Notes: generated by a model from the sequence alone, not told the origin. 64,000 nt of DNA from Rhodanobacter sp. C05 (GCF_002001165.1 NZ_MUNQ01000005.1:248001-312000); one strand, 5' to 3'; positions 37,287-46,660 are shown, counted from the first letter of the stretch. Translations and numbers: made by a program.

Positions 37287-38330
37287 TTAGACAGCATGAA
37301 TCATCAATTCCGATCTGTTTTTGCCGCATGTAATCGTCCCGACGAGACCGAACGGGATGGTGAGGGCGGGCTCGGTGTGCCCAAAATCAACATCGATCAC
37401 CACGGGAACATCTTGGCTCGGGAAAACGTCGAGTAGAATGGATTCCACAAGGTCAACGCCATCGACGGTTAACTCTGGCGATCTGCCCAGCAAAACAGCC
37501 CGAACGTCGTCCAGCAGTCCTGCATCCCTCATATGAACGAGTGCGCGATGGAACCGCGGTGGGTGCGCCTCCGCTCCCGTCGCCTCAAGGAAAAGCAAAG
37601 ACTGCCGGAAGCTCGGAAGGTAGGGCGTGCCGATCAACATGTTCAACGTCTCGACGTTACCTCCCACAAGCTGTCCAGTGGCAGTGCCGCTTCTGAGTGC
37701 GCGCCACGATGTAGGTCGCTTGATTAGCTCGTGAATGCTTTCCGGTGGATTACCATCCCAAGGAATTCTCGGATCTACCCATTCGCTAGACGGCCGCGAC
37801 AACCACGACCCGCCGCTCAGAGTAATGGCATTCATGAAACTCTGGCGCGTGAACGGCATAGGGCCACGAGGATCTCCCCACTGAGGCATCAAAGCGGGCC
37901 CCATTAGCACGACCTGATTGGTCATAGCCTTTATGGCAAGCAATAATGCAGTCGCATCGCTGTAGCCACAGATATGTTTGGGCGAAGCGCGAAGAATATC
38001 CCAGTCAATGTACTTGAGAACGGCGTTGGTAGTGAACCCACCTATGCTGCATAAGATAAGTGCCACGTCGGCGCGTTTGAAATACCCATGAAGCTCGTTG
38101 GCCGCCGCCTGTGGACTGAGGGCGCGGTAAGAGTTAAATGGCTGATCGGGAACAGTGCACAACACGCCGCCGCCTAAGTCCTCTGCAAGGTGCAGGATCC
38201 CGGTGGATAGCCTGTTCCCATGTATGACAGCAGCGTTGCCGGACGGGTTGACAATGCCGGCTTTCATACCTCGCCGCCACGGGGCGGGGACGACAGGACG
38301 TCTAAAGCTTGTACGGAAAGACTCATTCAT
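37287..38330 (-). CDS. S66 peptidase, MccF-like (LD-carboxypeptidase family)
   Basis: 347 residues from ATG 38330, which overlaps the MATE stop as ATGA. The Ser-Glu-His triad is present: the nucleophile elbow GYSDATALLLAIKAM, Glu in GGNVETLNMLIGT, and His in VDFGHTEPALTIPFG. Length and motifs are closer to MccF (self-immunity peptidase that cleaves the amide between amino acid and nucleotide of processed microcin C) than to murein LD-carboxypeptidase LdcA. Coupling to an exporter supports an immunity role, cleaving an intracellular aminoacyl-nucleotide-like toxin. Cell-wall recycling remains the alternative. Confidence 0.85.
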   Translation of the reverse strand: MNESFRTSFRRPVVPAPWRRGMKAGIVNPSGNAAVIHGNRLSTGILHLAEDLGGGVLCTVPDQPFNSYRALSPQAAANELHGYFKRADVALILCSIGGFTTNAVLKYIDWDILRASPKHICGYSDATALLLAIKAMTNQVVLMGPALMPQWGDPRGPMPFTRQSFMNAITLSGGSWLSRPSSEWVDPRIPWDGNPPESIHELIKRPTSWRALRSGTATGQLVGGNVETLNMLIGTPYLPSFRQSLLFLEATGAEAHPPRFHRALVHMRDAGLLDDVRAVLLGRSPELTVDGVDLVESILLDVFPSQDVPVVIDVDFGHTEPALTIPFGLVGTITCGKNRSELMIHAV

Positions 38331-39652
38331 ACTAAAAGGGCGCGCTTGGTGGCGTCGACTCTCTTGATAAATGCCACTGACAGCAATCCTACGGCAATGT
38401 GCCCGAACGCGATGAACGCAAAGACGTAATTCGGCCCGCCCAATGTGCGCCCGACAAATGCTAAGGGCACCACTATCCCAAAGGCTCTTACCACACTCCA
38501 AAGAAGCGCGTAACCTGTATAGCCGCGTAGATTGAGCATGACCGAAAGAAGGAAGAAGATTCCTTGGAAACCGCAGCTAATTGAAATTGCAATCATCGCA
38601 AATGTCGCCGACGTCGCAATCGTCACGGGTGCGATGAGCCGGAAGGCGAGAAATGAACCCAGCGATATTGCCAATACCGCTGCGAGCAGCGATGAAGACA
38701 ACATAACCTGCACGGTTCTCGATGAAACTGGATTAATTTCGCTGGCTGATCCGGTCGAGTACCTGCTCTTCAGCGCTGGGGTGGTGACCGCAACAAAGCC
38801 CATTTGTAGCGCAAGCAGGAGCTGCTCGTATCGATCAACAAGTCCGAGCACGGCGAGGCCATCGCGACCGGTCTGAGCAAATATCCTGGTTATGGTCGAG
38901 AGGTACAGAATGTTGATCAAGTTAGTAGCGAAGACCGGAATAGCGACTCGCGCGAAGACTCTTAGCTCTCTCCCAACCTCTTCGCTCGATGAAACGCCCT
39001 TATGCGCCTTTCGCATGACGATAAATAGGGCGGATCCAAACGAAATGAAACTGAATAGCACCGTCGAGTATGCGGCTGCTTCAATGGCGCGCAAGGGATA
39101 GCCAAAGACAGGCTGCCCAATGAACATGGTGGAGGCTGACGCTGAGATGGCAACGGAGGCCAAAGTGATCATGCTTGCGGTCCGTATCAGCCCTAGTGTG
39201 CGTAGGATCGAGAAACTCGCTGACGATACCAATAGCATGGGCACGCTCCACAGCCAAATATTACAATATTCGACGACAAACGGCGCTATGGAATCAGCCC
39301 CAAGCAGTACCAGGAACATGGGTAGGCATAATCGAAAGACGCCTGCCGCAATGATGCCAACCGCAAAATACATCGCCATGAAGCGCTTCATTGCGGTCGC
39401 GTCGACGCAACCGTTTCGAACGAGGTTGTCACGTGTGAACGTGGCCGATGTGGCAATATAAAACGCTTGGCTAAGGCTGGTGAAAATGAGCATCGCTGGA
39501 AATGCAAACGCGAACGCAGCCATTTCGCCACCGCTGGAGCGGCCGACCAACACAACGTCCCACGCCATTTTGAGGTGCGCCGCTAATCCGGTGGACGCCG
39601 TAAGCAACCCCAAGGACCAGATCTCCCGGTGCGAATAGTCATCCGCCGACAT
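38327..39652 (-). CDS. MATE/polysaccharide-exporter-like multidrug efflux protein
   Basis: 441 residues with about twelve hydrophobic segments distributed over two six-helix halves, as in MATE transporters. Conserved pieces include WDVVLVGRSSGGEMAAFAFA in helix 1-2 and a Tyr/Arg-bearing loop DRYEQLLLALQMGFVAVTTP in the second half. The family exports organic compounds from the inner membrane in exchange for H+ or Na+. Its stop overlaps the MccF-like start by four bases, so export and hydrolysis are produced together. ATG 39652 is used. It marks the outer end of the cluster; decayed IS DNA lies immediately beyond. Confidence 0.85.
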   Translation of the reverse strand: MSADDYSHREIWSLGLLTASTGLAAHLKMAWDVVLVGRSSGGEMAAFAFAFPAMLIFTSLSQAFYIATSATFTRDNLVRNGCVDATAMKRFMAMYFAVGIIAAGVFRLCLPMFLVLLGADSIAPFVVEYCNIWLWSVPMLLVSSASFSILRTLGLIRTASMITLASVAISASASTMFIGQPVFGYPLRAIEAAAYSTVLFSFISFGSALFIVMRKAHKGVSSSEEVGRELRVFARVAIPVFATNLINILYLSTITRIFAQTGRDGLAVLGLVDRYEQLLLALQMGFVAVTTPALKSRYSTGSASEINPVSSRTVQVMLSSSLLAAVLAISLGSFLAFRLIAPVTIATSATFAMIAISISCGFQGIFFLLSVMLNLRGYTGYALLWSVVRAFGIVVPLAFVGRTLGGPNYVFAFIAFGHIAVGLLSVAFIKRVDATKRALLV

Positions 39653-39894
39653 ATCGCATCATATGATCACACGCCATTTGCCATCCCGCCCGCCCCTCAT
39701 TCAAAACCGATGCATAAAGAAAGTACATTCCCCGGCGATCAGGTTTAGAGATAAAAACCGTTGGCAAGATGTAACCACCCGCAAGAGTGGGTCGTGACGT
39801 ATAAAAGCCAAGGTTTGATGTGACATAATCTATCTCAAATTGATTCGTTCAGCGTTCCGTGGACACTCAGAAGCCGCTTTGCGCATAGTGCCTT

Positions 39895-40690
39895 TCAAAC
39901 TATACCGGTGACACGTCGCCATAGGAACCATGCCGGCGTTTCGGGTTGTAGAACATCTCGATGTAATCAAACACGTCGGCTCGCGCGTCGGCGTGGGTCG
40001 CATAGATTCTTCGCTTGATCCGTTCGCGTTTGAGCAATTGAAAGCAGCTCTCAGCTACGGCGTTGTCGTGGTAGTTGCCGCGCCGGCTCATGCTGCAGTC
40101 GATGCCGTGCCCTTCAAGGAAAGCTTGACATTCCTAACGGGTAAATTAACTGCCCTAGTCCGAGTGCAAGATCAAGCCGGGCTTTGGCTTGCGTCGCCAG
40201 ACAGCGGCGAGCAGCGCCTGCAGCACCACGTCCGTGTGCTGCGTGGATCGCATCGCCCATCCCACCACCTGGCGCGAAAACAGATCGAGTACGACCGGAA
40301 GGAACAACCTGGATGGGCGGGGCGGTTAGATATCCAACCAGCATCAGTGCATGCTGCACATTGCAATCCCAGACGGGTGTCGTCTTGACTTGGTTCATGA
40401 GGTTCTTCAGAAGATGAGGATCTCTTCCGGTTCCGATGACGCCAACATGAATTTGTTTGATCATGCCCTCTCCCTAGTATCCAGTGCCGTACGGACTGAT
40501 TTCCTGTCCGACGGGCCGATCGTAGCTCGCCGTCCCTGTATATGTCATCACCCACGGCGCTAGCCGCAAACAGCTCCGGGGCGTCACATTCCTGACACCA
40601 AGCCCGCTTGCTGTCCGACCTATGGCGACGATCCGCTGGACTCGTGCTGGAATGCGATGGCATGGGGCGGTCTCTAGACTGAAGAAAGTG
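39895..40690 (-). pseudogene. Decayed IS3-family transposase
   Basis: The end of an OrfB-type transposase is readable at 40091-39900 (MSRRGNYHDNAVAESCFQLL, then RRIYATHADARADVFDYIEM, FYNPKRRHG). Just upstream the same frame reads LILHSD-stop-GS-stop-FTR-stop-ECQAFL, where an intact copy should read HSDQGSQFTR. The first two nonsense codons equal C-to-T changes of Gln codons. Further upstream the protein continues in other frames up to about 40690. Ends could not be fixed; a possible terminus lies near 39855. Inactive. Confidence 0.75.
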
Positions 40691-41390
40691 AACACTTTCT
40701 AGATCGTCATAAAACACGCGCCAAAACACCTTTCGCCACCTCGATCGCATCATCGGCCGCTTCGGCCCCGCAGTCGTCGCCATCGCGGTGCTCCGCGTGG
40801 TGGAGGGATGTGCGCTCGTTCTCTGCGAACGGTAGTACCGCGCGCAGCGAGGTGACGAGCTGGTTGATGAGTGCTTGCTGCGGGGTAGCGGTTATGGTGG
40901 CGCTCCGTTGGTAATGGAAACGCCTCGCCACTGCCCGCCGAATCAGCAACAAGGATGCTCGACGCCCCTGATTTTGAGTAGCACGACGGTTGGAGTCCGA
41001 TGTCACCAGACCCGAACACATCTGGCCTGCGCGCATAGCTAGTAGTTTACCTCGCTCTCGGAACGCTGACCCCAAGACGGACGCTTGCGACCGACAGCAA
41101 CGGGTCGACAAGCGACCTTCAATCGGATGAAGCTGGCTGGTAGCGTTGGTCAAGTTGGCCGGCGAACGTGGCCAACTGTTGACAAAGATTTGGTCACTGA
41201 ACTAGCAATCCGCATCTAACGACCGCTGAGTTGCGAGCGTCCGGTACCGAGAGATCTCAAGCCGCACCAGCCACGTATAGAGGCTGCCCCGAGATCTTTA
41301 GCGAAGTGGCGTGCAGTCTTTTACTCATATTGGGAGGACGTCACGGAAGCACTTTGCCCCAAATGCGGCACAAATCTGTCACAGGGAAAA
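40691..41390. other. Gene-poor stretch between the IS remnant and the tRNA
   Basis: About 700 bases. A minus-strand open frame (41153-40707) has a plausible C-terminal half (TPQQALINQLVTSLRAVLPF, then ENERTSLHHAEH). It resembles a short conserved hypothetical protein but has no start codon with a ribosome site at the right place, so it may be a relic. The rest shows nothing recognisable; no integrase is found. Confidence 0.4.
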
Positions 41391-41467
41391 TGGTGCGCCC
41401 GGCGGGATTCGAACCCACGACCCTTGCCTTCGGAGGGCAATACTCTATCCAGCTGAGCTACGGGCGC
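41391..41467 (-). tRNA. tRNA-Arg (anticodon CCG)
   Basis: The minus strand folds as a complete cloverleaf. Acceptor stem GCGCCCG pairs with CGGGCGC, D-arm GCTCAGCTGGATAGAG, anticodon stem TTGCC/GGCAA with loop CTCCGAA (anticodon CCG). The T-arm is GTGGGTTCGAATCCCGC-like, discriminator A, and CCA is encoded at 41391-41393. A T-run follows the CCA. Its 3' end faces the accessory region, as expected for an integration target. Confidence 0.95.
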
Positions 41468-41555
41468 ATTCTGTAATGACTTCTTCCTGCTCACCGTCCG
41501 ATCTTGAGTAAAGGACGATGTGACACTTGATCCATCCCTCGAAGCCCCTGAGTAG

Positions 41556-41598
41556 TGCCTTCGGAGGGCAGTACTCTATCCAGCTGAGCTACGGGCGC
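41556..41598 (-). repeat. Displaced 5' half of tRNA-Arg(CCG)
   Basis: 43 bases identical, except for one base, to the tRNA from its first nucleotide through the anticodon stem; identity ends right after the 3' side of the anticodon stem. No T-arm or acceptor 3' strand follows, so it cannot fold into tRNA. It lies 89 bases upstream of the intact tRNA. It looks like an attachment-site or recombination scar. Confidence 0.85.
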
Positions 41599-41728
41599 AT
41601 GTATGGCCGCGCGGTGCACGGCGAAGGTCGGCACCACGGGGGCGCAGTATAGCGGAGTTGCCTGGGCACGTGGACGGACCGTAGGCCGTAGCCGTGCAGC
41701 TTTGCAACGGCAGCGCGCCTTATCCCAT

Positions 41729-41757
41729 CCGTGCTCCCGGATGACCCGGGAGCACGG
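41729..41757 (-). terminator. Perfect 12-bp hairpin after the M61 peptidase gene
   Basis: Inverted repeat ccgtgctcccgg/ccgggagcacgg with a five-base loop, 13 bases beyond the M61 stop. There is no T-run, so termination strength is uncertain. Confidence 0.6.
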
Positions 41758-41769
41758 CACGGACCTGCC

Positions 41770-43674
41770 TCAGCGGGCCTTGAGCAGATCGGCCAGTGTG
41801 TCGGGCTTGCTCGTGTCGCGGACCAGATGCGGGTATTTCAGGCCACCGTGGTAGTCGATACGTATGGTCTTGTACTGGTCGAAATCCTTCACCAGCAATT
41901 CGATGCTCTGGCTGTTGTCCTTCGCTGCCGCGGTGACGGCATCCTTGAGTGCGTCGGCGTCGTAGTCGTGGCCGTTGACGGCGATCACGGTCATGCTCGG
42001 CGAGATGCCGGCCTTGAACGCCGGACCGTCCCACAGCACGTCGCCAATCGCACCATCCTTGCCGACCGAGAGACCGAGCGAATAGGTGAGGTCGGCGAAA
42101 TGACGGCGTGCTTCCACTGCCTTTACCGCGGGAGAAGGTTGGTCGGTGTAAACCAGCTTCCAGCCGTGGCCATCGATGCCACCGATCAGCGGGCCGTGCC
42201 CGTCCAGACGGCTGCGCAGATAGCTGGTCCAGTCGAACGGCTCGATGCCGTTGAGCGTCTTCACCACGTCGTCGAAGGTATACGTGTTGGTGACAAAGCT
42301 GCCGTTGTCCATGCCGAAGAAGGCCTTGCCGAAATCGTCGATGGAATGCTTGCCCTTGCTCAGTTCGCGCAACTTGGCATCGACATCGAGCCAGATCATC
42401 TGGCCGGCGGAGTAGTAGTCCTCGCTGCCCTGATAGTTGCGATACGGCAACGGCGCGCGCTGGGCGATGATCGGATCGTTGGTGGTGTCCTGGATGTTGC
42501 GCCAGCTGGCCAGGCCCGGGCGACCTCGATCGTAGGTGGCGGCGACGAAGGCGAGCATGTCGCGGGCCTGATCTTCGGTCCACAGGCCCGAACGGGCAGC
42601 CATCACATAGCCCCAGAACTGGGTCTGACCCTCGTACACCCACAGCAGCGAATCCTGCATCGCCACATTGAAATTCGGCGTCCACAGGTCGGCCGGACGA
42701 CGGTACTTGCCGTCCCACGAGTGGTTGAATTCGTGCGGCAGCAGGTCGCGCATCACGGCGTTCTTGTCCCACTCGGTGAAGTAGTTGGTGCCGACGCCAT
42801 CCTCGCTGGAGCGGTGATGTTCCAGACCGTTGCCACTCATCTTGTCGCTGAGCGAGAACAGGAAATCGTAATGGTCGTAGTGATGCGCGCCGTACATCTT
42901 GTACATCTGCTGCACCAGGTTCTGGTGCGCCTTCAGCTGCGCCGGAGTGATCTCAAGGTACTTCGGCGCATCCGCCACGATGTCCATGTGCACCGGCGTC
43001 TTCGCGCCAGGATCCAGGTCGACGCGCTTGAAATACTTGCCGGCGTAGATCGGCGAATCGACCAGGTCGTTGTATGCGATCGGCTTGAAGTTCACCGTGT
43101 CGCCATCATGCGATGCCACTTCCAGCGCGCTGCCGAACTGCCAGCCGGTGGGAAACTTCACGCTGGCTTCGGTCATGATGCGCCGGCTGTAATAGCCGGC
43201 CGGATACACCGTGTTCGCGTTCCACTGCAGGTTGAGCATCTCCGGCGTCATCACCACGCGGCCCTCACGGGTGCTCTGCGGCGACAGGAACTGGAAATCC
43301 ACCTCGACGCTGCTGGCACCCTGCGGTACTTCGACATGGAACGCGTAGACGTTCAAGGTATCGCGTTGCCATGGCAGCACCTTGCCGTTGGCGCTCACCA
43401 CCAGTCCGGCCAGCTTGTCGATCGGGCCGGTCGGCGAATGGTTGCCCGGCAGCCACTGCGGATACAGCAGGGTCAGCGGACCCGGCTGCGCCGGCACCAC
43501 CTCGTGCACGCGGAAGATGCGATGGGCCACGTCGGTAGCATCCACGCTGATCTTCAAGGTGCCCTGATACGGCACATCCTGCGGCGCCGGGACATCCGCC
43601 AATGCAACGAAACTGGCCAGTCCGAAGGCGGTGGCGGCAAGGGCGGAAGCGAGACGGGTGACTTTCAAAAGCAT
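41770..43674 (-). CDS. M61-family glycyl aminopeptidase with PDZ domain, secreted
   Basis: 634 residues from ATG 43674, which gives the signal peptide MLLKVTRLASALAATAFGLA; ATG 43689 is an alternative. An N-terminal beta domain (40-200) precedes the thermolysin-like catalytic domain with the zinc motif HEFNHSWDGKYRRP near residue 314 and the downstream Glu in LLWVYEGQTQFWG. A PDZ domain (about 515-600, GLSVGKDGAIGDVLWDGPAF) ends the protein. The family removes N-terminal Gly or Ala from peptides in the periplasm. Core chromosomal gene, first beyond the tRNA scar. Confidence 0.9.
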   Translation of the reverse strand: MLLKVTRLASALAATAFGLASFVALADVPAPQDVPYQGTLKISVDATDVAHRIFRVHEVVPAQPGPLTLLYPQWLPGNHSPTGPIDKLAGLVVSANGKVLPWQRDTLNVYAFHVEVPQGASSVEVDFQFLSPQSTREGRVVMTPEMLNLQWNANTVYPAGYYSRRIMTEASVKFPTGWQFGSALEVASHDGDTVNFKPIAYNDLVDSPIYAGKYFKRVDLDPGAKTPVHMDIVADAPKYLEITPAQLKAHQNLVQQMYKMYGAHHYDHYDFLFSLSDKMSGNGLEHHRSSEDGVGTNYFTEWDKNAVMRDLLPHEFNHSWDGKYRRPADLWTPNFNVAMQDSLLWVYEGQTQFWGYVMAARSGLWTEDQARDMLAFVAATYDRGRPGLASWRNIQDTTNDPIIAQRAPLPYRNYQGSEDYYSAGQMIWLDVDAKLRELSKGKHSIDDFGKAFFGMDNGSFVTNTYTFDDVVKTLNGIEPFDWTSYLRSRLDGHGPLIGGIDGHGWKLVYTDQPSPAVKAVEARRHFADLTYSLGLSVGKDGAIGDVLWDGPAFKAGISPSMTVIAVNGHDYDADALKDAVTAAAKDNSQSIELLVKDFDQYKTIRIDYHGGLKYPHLVRDTSKPDTLADLLKAR

Positions 43675-43934
43675 TCTCCAACGGGGCATGAAGGTGGATC
43701 AGGATCTGTCAGCCTGGCTGCCAAACCCGCCAGGCACAGGAAAACCGCGCTGTGAAGCTGTCATGGCACGGATTCAAGGCGTCGATGCTAGACCTCTGCC
43801 GCCGCGCTTAACCCATGCCGAAGGTCATGATCGCGTGCCAACGCCAGCCATCCTGATCACCGCTCCGCGGTCATGGCATCCATCTTGCTGCATCCATGCT
43901 GATATCACTTTGCTCCTCCATCATCGGTAGACAC

Positions 43935-45002
43935 ATGCTCGCCTTGTTCGCCAAAAACCCGCACGCCGCCGATCCGGAACAGCATCGCGAGTACACCCGC
44001 TATCTGGCACAGCAGATGGCACCGATGATCCATGCGCTGATGCTGGTAGCCATGCTGGGTTATGCGGCGGCGGCCACGGCGGGTGCGCTGCTGGGTAGCT
44101 CGCCCGTGCCATTGGCGATGCGGCTGGCGCCGATCCTGCCATTGCTGCTGGTGGCCGCAGCGACACGGCGCGTGCAGCAGCCGCGCATGCTCAGTGTACT
44201 CACCCTGTCGTGCGTGCTGCTGCTGGAAATCGGCATCAACCTCAACGGCATCGGCCGCGCGCCGGGGCAACCCTGGATCATGCCGGGCCTGCTGCTGCCG
44301 GTAACGTCATCGGTGATCTGGCTCGAAACCTGGGACTTCGGCATCGCGATGGCGCTTTGCGCGCTCGGGCCACTGCCCATGCTGCTGTTGCGCACCGATG
44401 GCATGCACTTGGTGCAATACCTCGTCTATATGGCGATTGCCGTTTCACTGGCGGCGGTGCTGCGCGCATTCATGGCACGCACCTTGTTCGAACAGTTCCG
44501 GCTGGAACGCCAGCTGCGCGAGAAGGCCAATACCGACGATCTGACGGGCCTGCTGCAGCGCAATCGCTTCCTCGAACTGGCACGGCTTGCCCTTTGCGAT
44601 ATCTGCCGGCAGCAGAAGCCGGTGTGCATGCTGTTCCTGGACGCCGACCACTTCAAGCAGCTCAATGACGATCACGGCCATGCCGCCGGCGATGCAGCAC
44701 TCGTCGCCCTGGCCGAAACCCTGCGCGCGCAGACACGCCAGACCGATCTGATCGGCCGCATCGGCGGCGAGGAATTTGCGTTGCTGCTGCCGGGACTCGA
44801 CTTGCGGCAGGCCTCTCAGCGGGCCGAGCAGCTGCGGCTGGCCGTGCACTCGATCCCGCGTCCGGATGGCATGCTGACCGTCAGCATCGGCATCGCCGAA
44901 TGCAGCCATCCCGCCGAGGCGGTCGAGAGCCTGCTGGCGCGTGCCGATCAGGCGATGCGACGTGCCAAGCGGAACGGGCGCGACCGCATCGTCAGCGCCT
45001 GA
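43935..45002 (+). CDS. Membrane-bound diguanylate cyclase (GGDEF)
   Basis: 355 residues from ATG 43935. The N-terminal half has five to six membrane helices (about 30-190). A short coiled linker leads into a GGDEF domain beginning TDDLTGLLQRNRFLELA, with the active-site loop GGEEF in RIGGEEFALLLPG, so cyclase activity (two GTP to cyclic di-GMP) is expected. There is no obvious RxxD inhibitory site before the loop (DLIGRIGGEEF). No EAL domain. The membrane part probably senses a signal. Convergent with an amino-acid permease, 24 bases apart. Confidence 0.9.
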   Translation: MLALFAKNPHAADPEQHREYTRYLAQQMAPMIHALMLVAMLGYAAAATAGALLGSSPVPLAMRLAPILPLLLVAAATRRVQQPRMLSVLTLSCVLLLEIGINLNGIGRAPGQPWIMPGLLLPVTSSVIWLETWDFGIAMALCALGPLPMLLLRTDGMHLVQYLVYMAIAVSLAAVLRAFMARTLFEQFRLERQLREKANTDDLTGLLQRNRFLELARLALCDICRQQKPVCMLFLDADHFKQLNDDHGHAAGDAALVALAETLRAQTRQTDLIGRIGGEEFALLLPGLDLRQASQRAEQLRLAVHSIPRPDGMLTVSIGIAECSHPAEAVESLLARADQAMRRAKRNGRDRIVSA

Positions 45003-45026
45003 TCGAAGCCGGCTCGAACAACCCCC

Positions 45027-46535
45027 TTAACTGCCAGACTGCCCCAGCTTGCTGCGGCGGATGCCGTAGCCGAAATAGATCAGACAGCCGAACAACATCC
45101 AGTACACGAAGCGCTCGTAGGTCACCCACGGCAGCCCGTAGATCAGCACCGCCGAGAACACGATGCCGAGCGGCGCGGTGAACCACACCGCTGGCGTGCG
45201 GAAGTTTCGCTGAAGTTCCGGGCGGCGTATCCGCAGCAGCATGATCGAGCCGCAGATGATGATGAAGGCGCTCAGCGTGCCGATATTCACCAGCTCGGCC
45301 ACTTCCCCGATCGGCAGCAGGCCGGCGACGAGTGCCGTAAACAACCCGAGGATAATGGTCGGCCGAGCCGGTGTGCCGAAGCGCGGGCTGACTTTCGCGA
45401 ACCAGCCCGGCAGCAGGCCATCGCGTGCCAGCGCGAACCAGATCCGCGCGGCGCCCAGCATGAAGGCGAACAGCACACTGGTGACGCCGATCACGGCAGC
45501 CACCGCGATGATGATGCTGAGCCAGTGCAGGCCGATCGATTCGAACGCATCGGATACCGAGGCATCGCCGCCGAGATGGCTGTACGGCGTGATGCCGGTG
45601 AGCACCAGCGACACCGCGATATACAGCACCATCGCGATCGCCAGCGACAACAGCACCGCGCGCGGCAGGTCGCGCTGCGGATGCTTGGCCTCCTCCGCCG
45701 CCGTGGTCAGCGTGTCGTAACCGAACACCGCGAAGAACACCACGCTGGCGCCGGTCAGCACGCCCTGCCAGCCGAAGTGGCCGAGCCCGGTGGTGGCATC
45801 GACTACGCGTGCGGGAATGAACGGATGCCAGTTCGCGGTGTTGATGTAGAACACGCCCACCAGCACCACCAGCAGCACGCCGATCACCTTGATCGTCACC
45901 ACGGCCGTGTTGAAGCGCGCGCCCCATTCGGTACGCACGGTCAGCAGCACCGCCACCGCCACCGAGACGCCGGCGGCGATCACGTTGAAACGATGGCCAT
46001 CGCTCGGCGCAGCGATCGCGGTCGCGCCATGCGCGCCGAAAACCTGCTGCAGGTAGTACTGCATGGTCTGCGCGCTCATGCTCTGCTGCGCCCATTCCGG
46101 CAGATGCACGCCGGCGGAGTTCAGCAGCACCTGCACATAGCCGGACCAGCCGATCGCCACCACGGCGACCACCAGCGCGTATTCCAGCAGCAGATCCCAG
46201 CCGATGATCCAGGCGACGAACTCGCCGAGTACCGCATAGCCGTAGGTGTACGCGCTGCCCGTGACCGGGATCAGCCCGGCGAACTCGGCGTAGCACAGAG
46301 CCGCGCAGGCGCTGCCCAGTCCCGCGATGATGAAGCTGAGCGCTACCGCCGGCCCGGCGTTAGTCGCCGCCTGCTGGCCGGCCAGCACGAAGATGCCGAC
46401 GCCAATGATGCCGCCGATGCCGATCGCGGTGAGCTGCCACAGCCCCAGCACACGGCGGAAATCGCCACGCGAACCCACCTCCGCCTGCAACTGCTCGACC
46501 GACTTGTGCCGCACCAATTTGCTGAAGAAACTCAT
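45027..46535 (-). CDS. APC-family cationic amino-acid permease
   Basis: 502 residues from ATG 46535 with twelve to fourteen hydrophobic segments. The consensus GIGGIIGVGIFVLAGQQAA in helix 1 and FFAVFGYDTLTTAAEEAKHP in the middle are hallmarks of the CAT-type branch (YfnA-like) of the APC superfamily. It imports amino acids across the inner membrane by proton symport. Full length. No regulatory partner next to it; substrate cannot be decided. Confidence 0.9.
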   Translation of the reverse strand: MSFFSKLVRHKSVEQLQAEVGSRGDFRRVLGLWQLTAIGIGGIIGVGIFVLAGQQAATNAGPAVALSFIIAGLGSACAALCYAEFAGLIPVTGSAYTYGYAVLGEFVAWIIGWDLLLEYALVVAVVAIGWSGYVQVLLNSAGVHLPEWAQQSMSAQTMQYYLQQVFGAHGATAIAAPSDGHRFNVIAAGVSVAVAVLLTVRTEWGARFNTAVVTIKVIGVLLVVLVGVFYINTANWHPFIPARVVDATTGLGHFGWQGVLTGASVVFFAVFGYDTLTTAAEEAKHPQRDLPRAVLLSLAIAMVLYIAVSLVLTGITPYSHLGGDASVSDAFESIGLHWLSIIIAVAAVIGVTSVLFAFMLGAARIWFALARDGLLPGWFAKVSPRFGTPARPTIILGLFTALVAGLLPIGEVAELVNIGTLSAFIIICGSIMLLRIRRPELQRNFRTPAVWFTAPLGIVFSAVLIYGLPWVTYERFVYWMLFGCLIYFGYGIRRSKLGQSGS

Positions 46536-46660
46536 CGCCTGACCCTGAGGAAGCAAGCGGCGATCATAGCGAATGCGCCGGGACACGCGCAGCGCAGTGC
46601 AGCAAGCAGCATTGATATCTACCGTTGCAATAGCTCAGGGGAATCTCGAAAACTCCCCAT

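Noticed and set aside
40707-41153. 148-residue minus-strand ORF before the tRNA
   Set aside because: Only the last ~65 residues look protein-like and there is no start codon with a ribosome site at that point; kept as a note in the gene-poor stretch.
14000-41390. Integrase, relaxase or CRISPR array expected in a mobile island
   Set aside because: None was found on either strand; only transposase fragments and a MITE-like element are present, so I do not call the region an active integrative element.
41468-41555. Possible second tRNA-Arg gene next to the first
   Set aside because: The second copy lacks everything after the anticodon stem, so it cannot be a functional tRNA.
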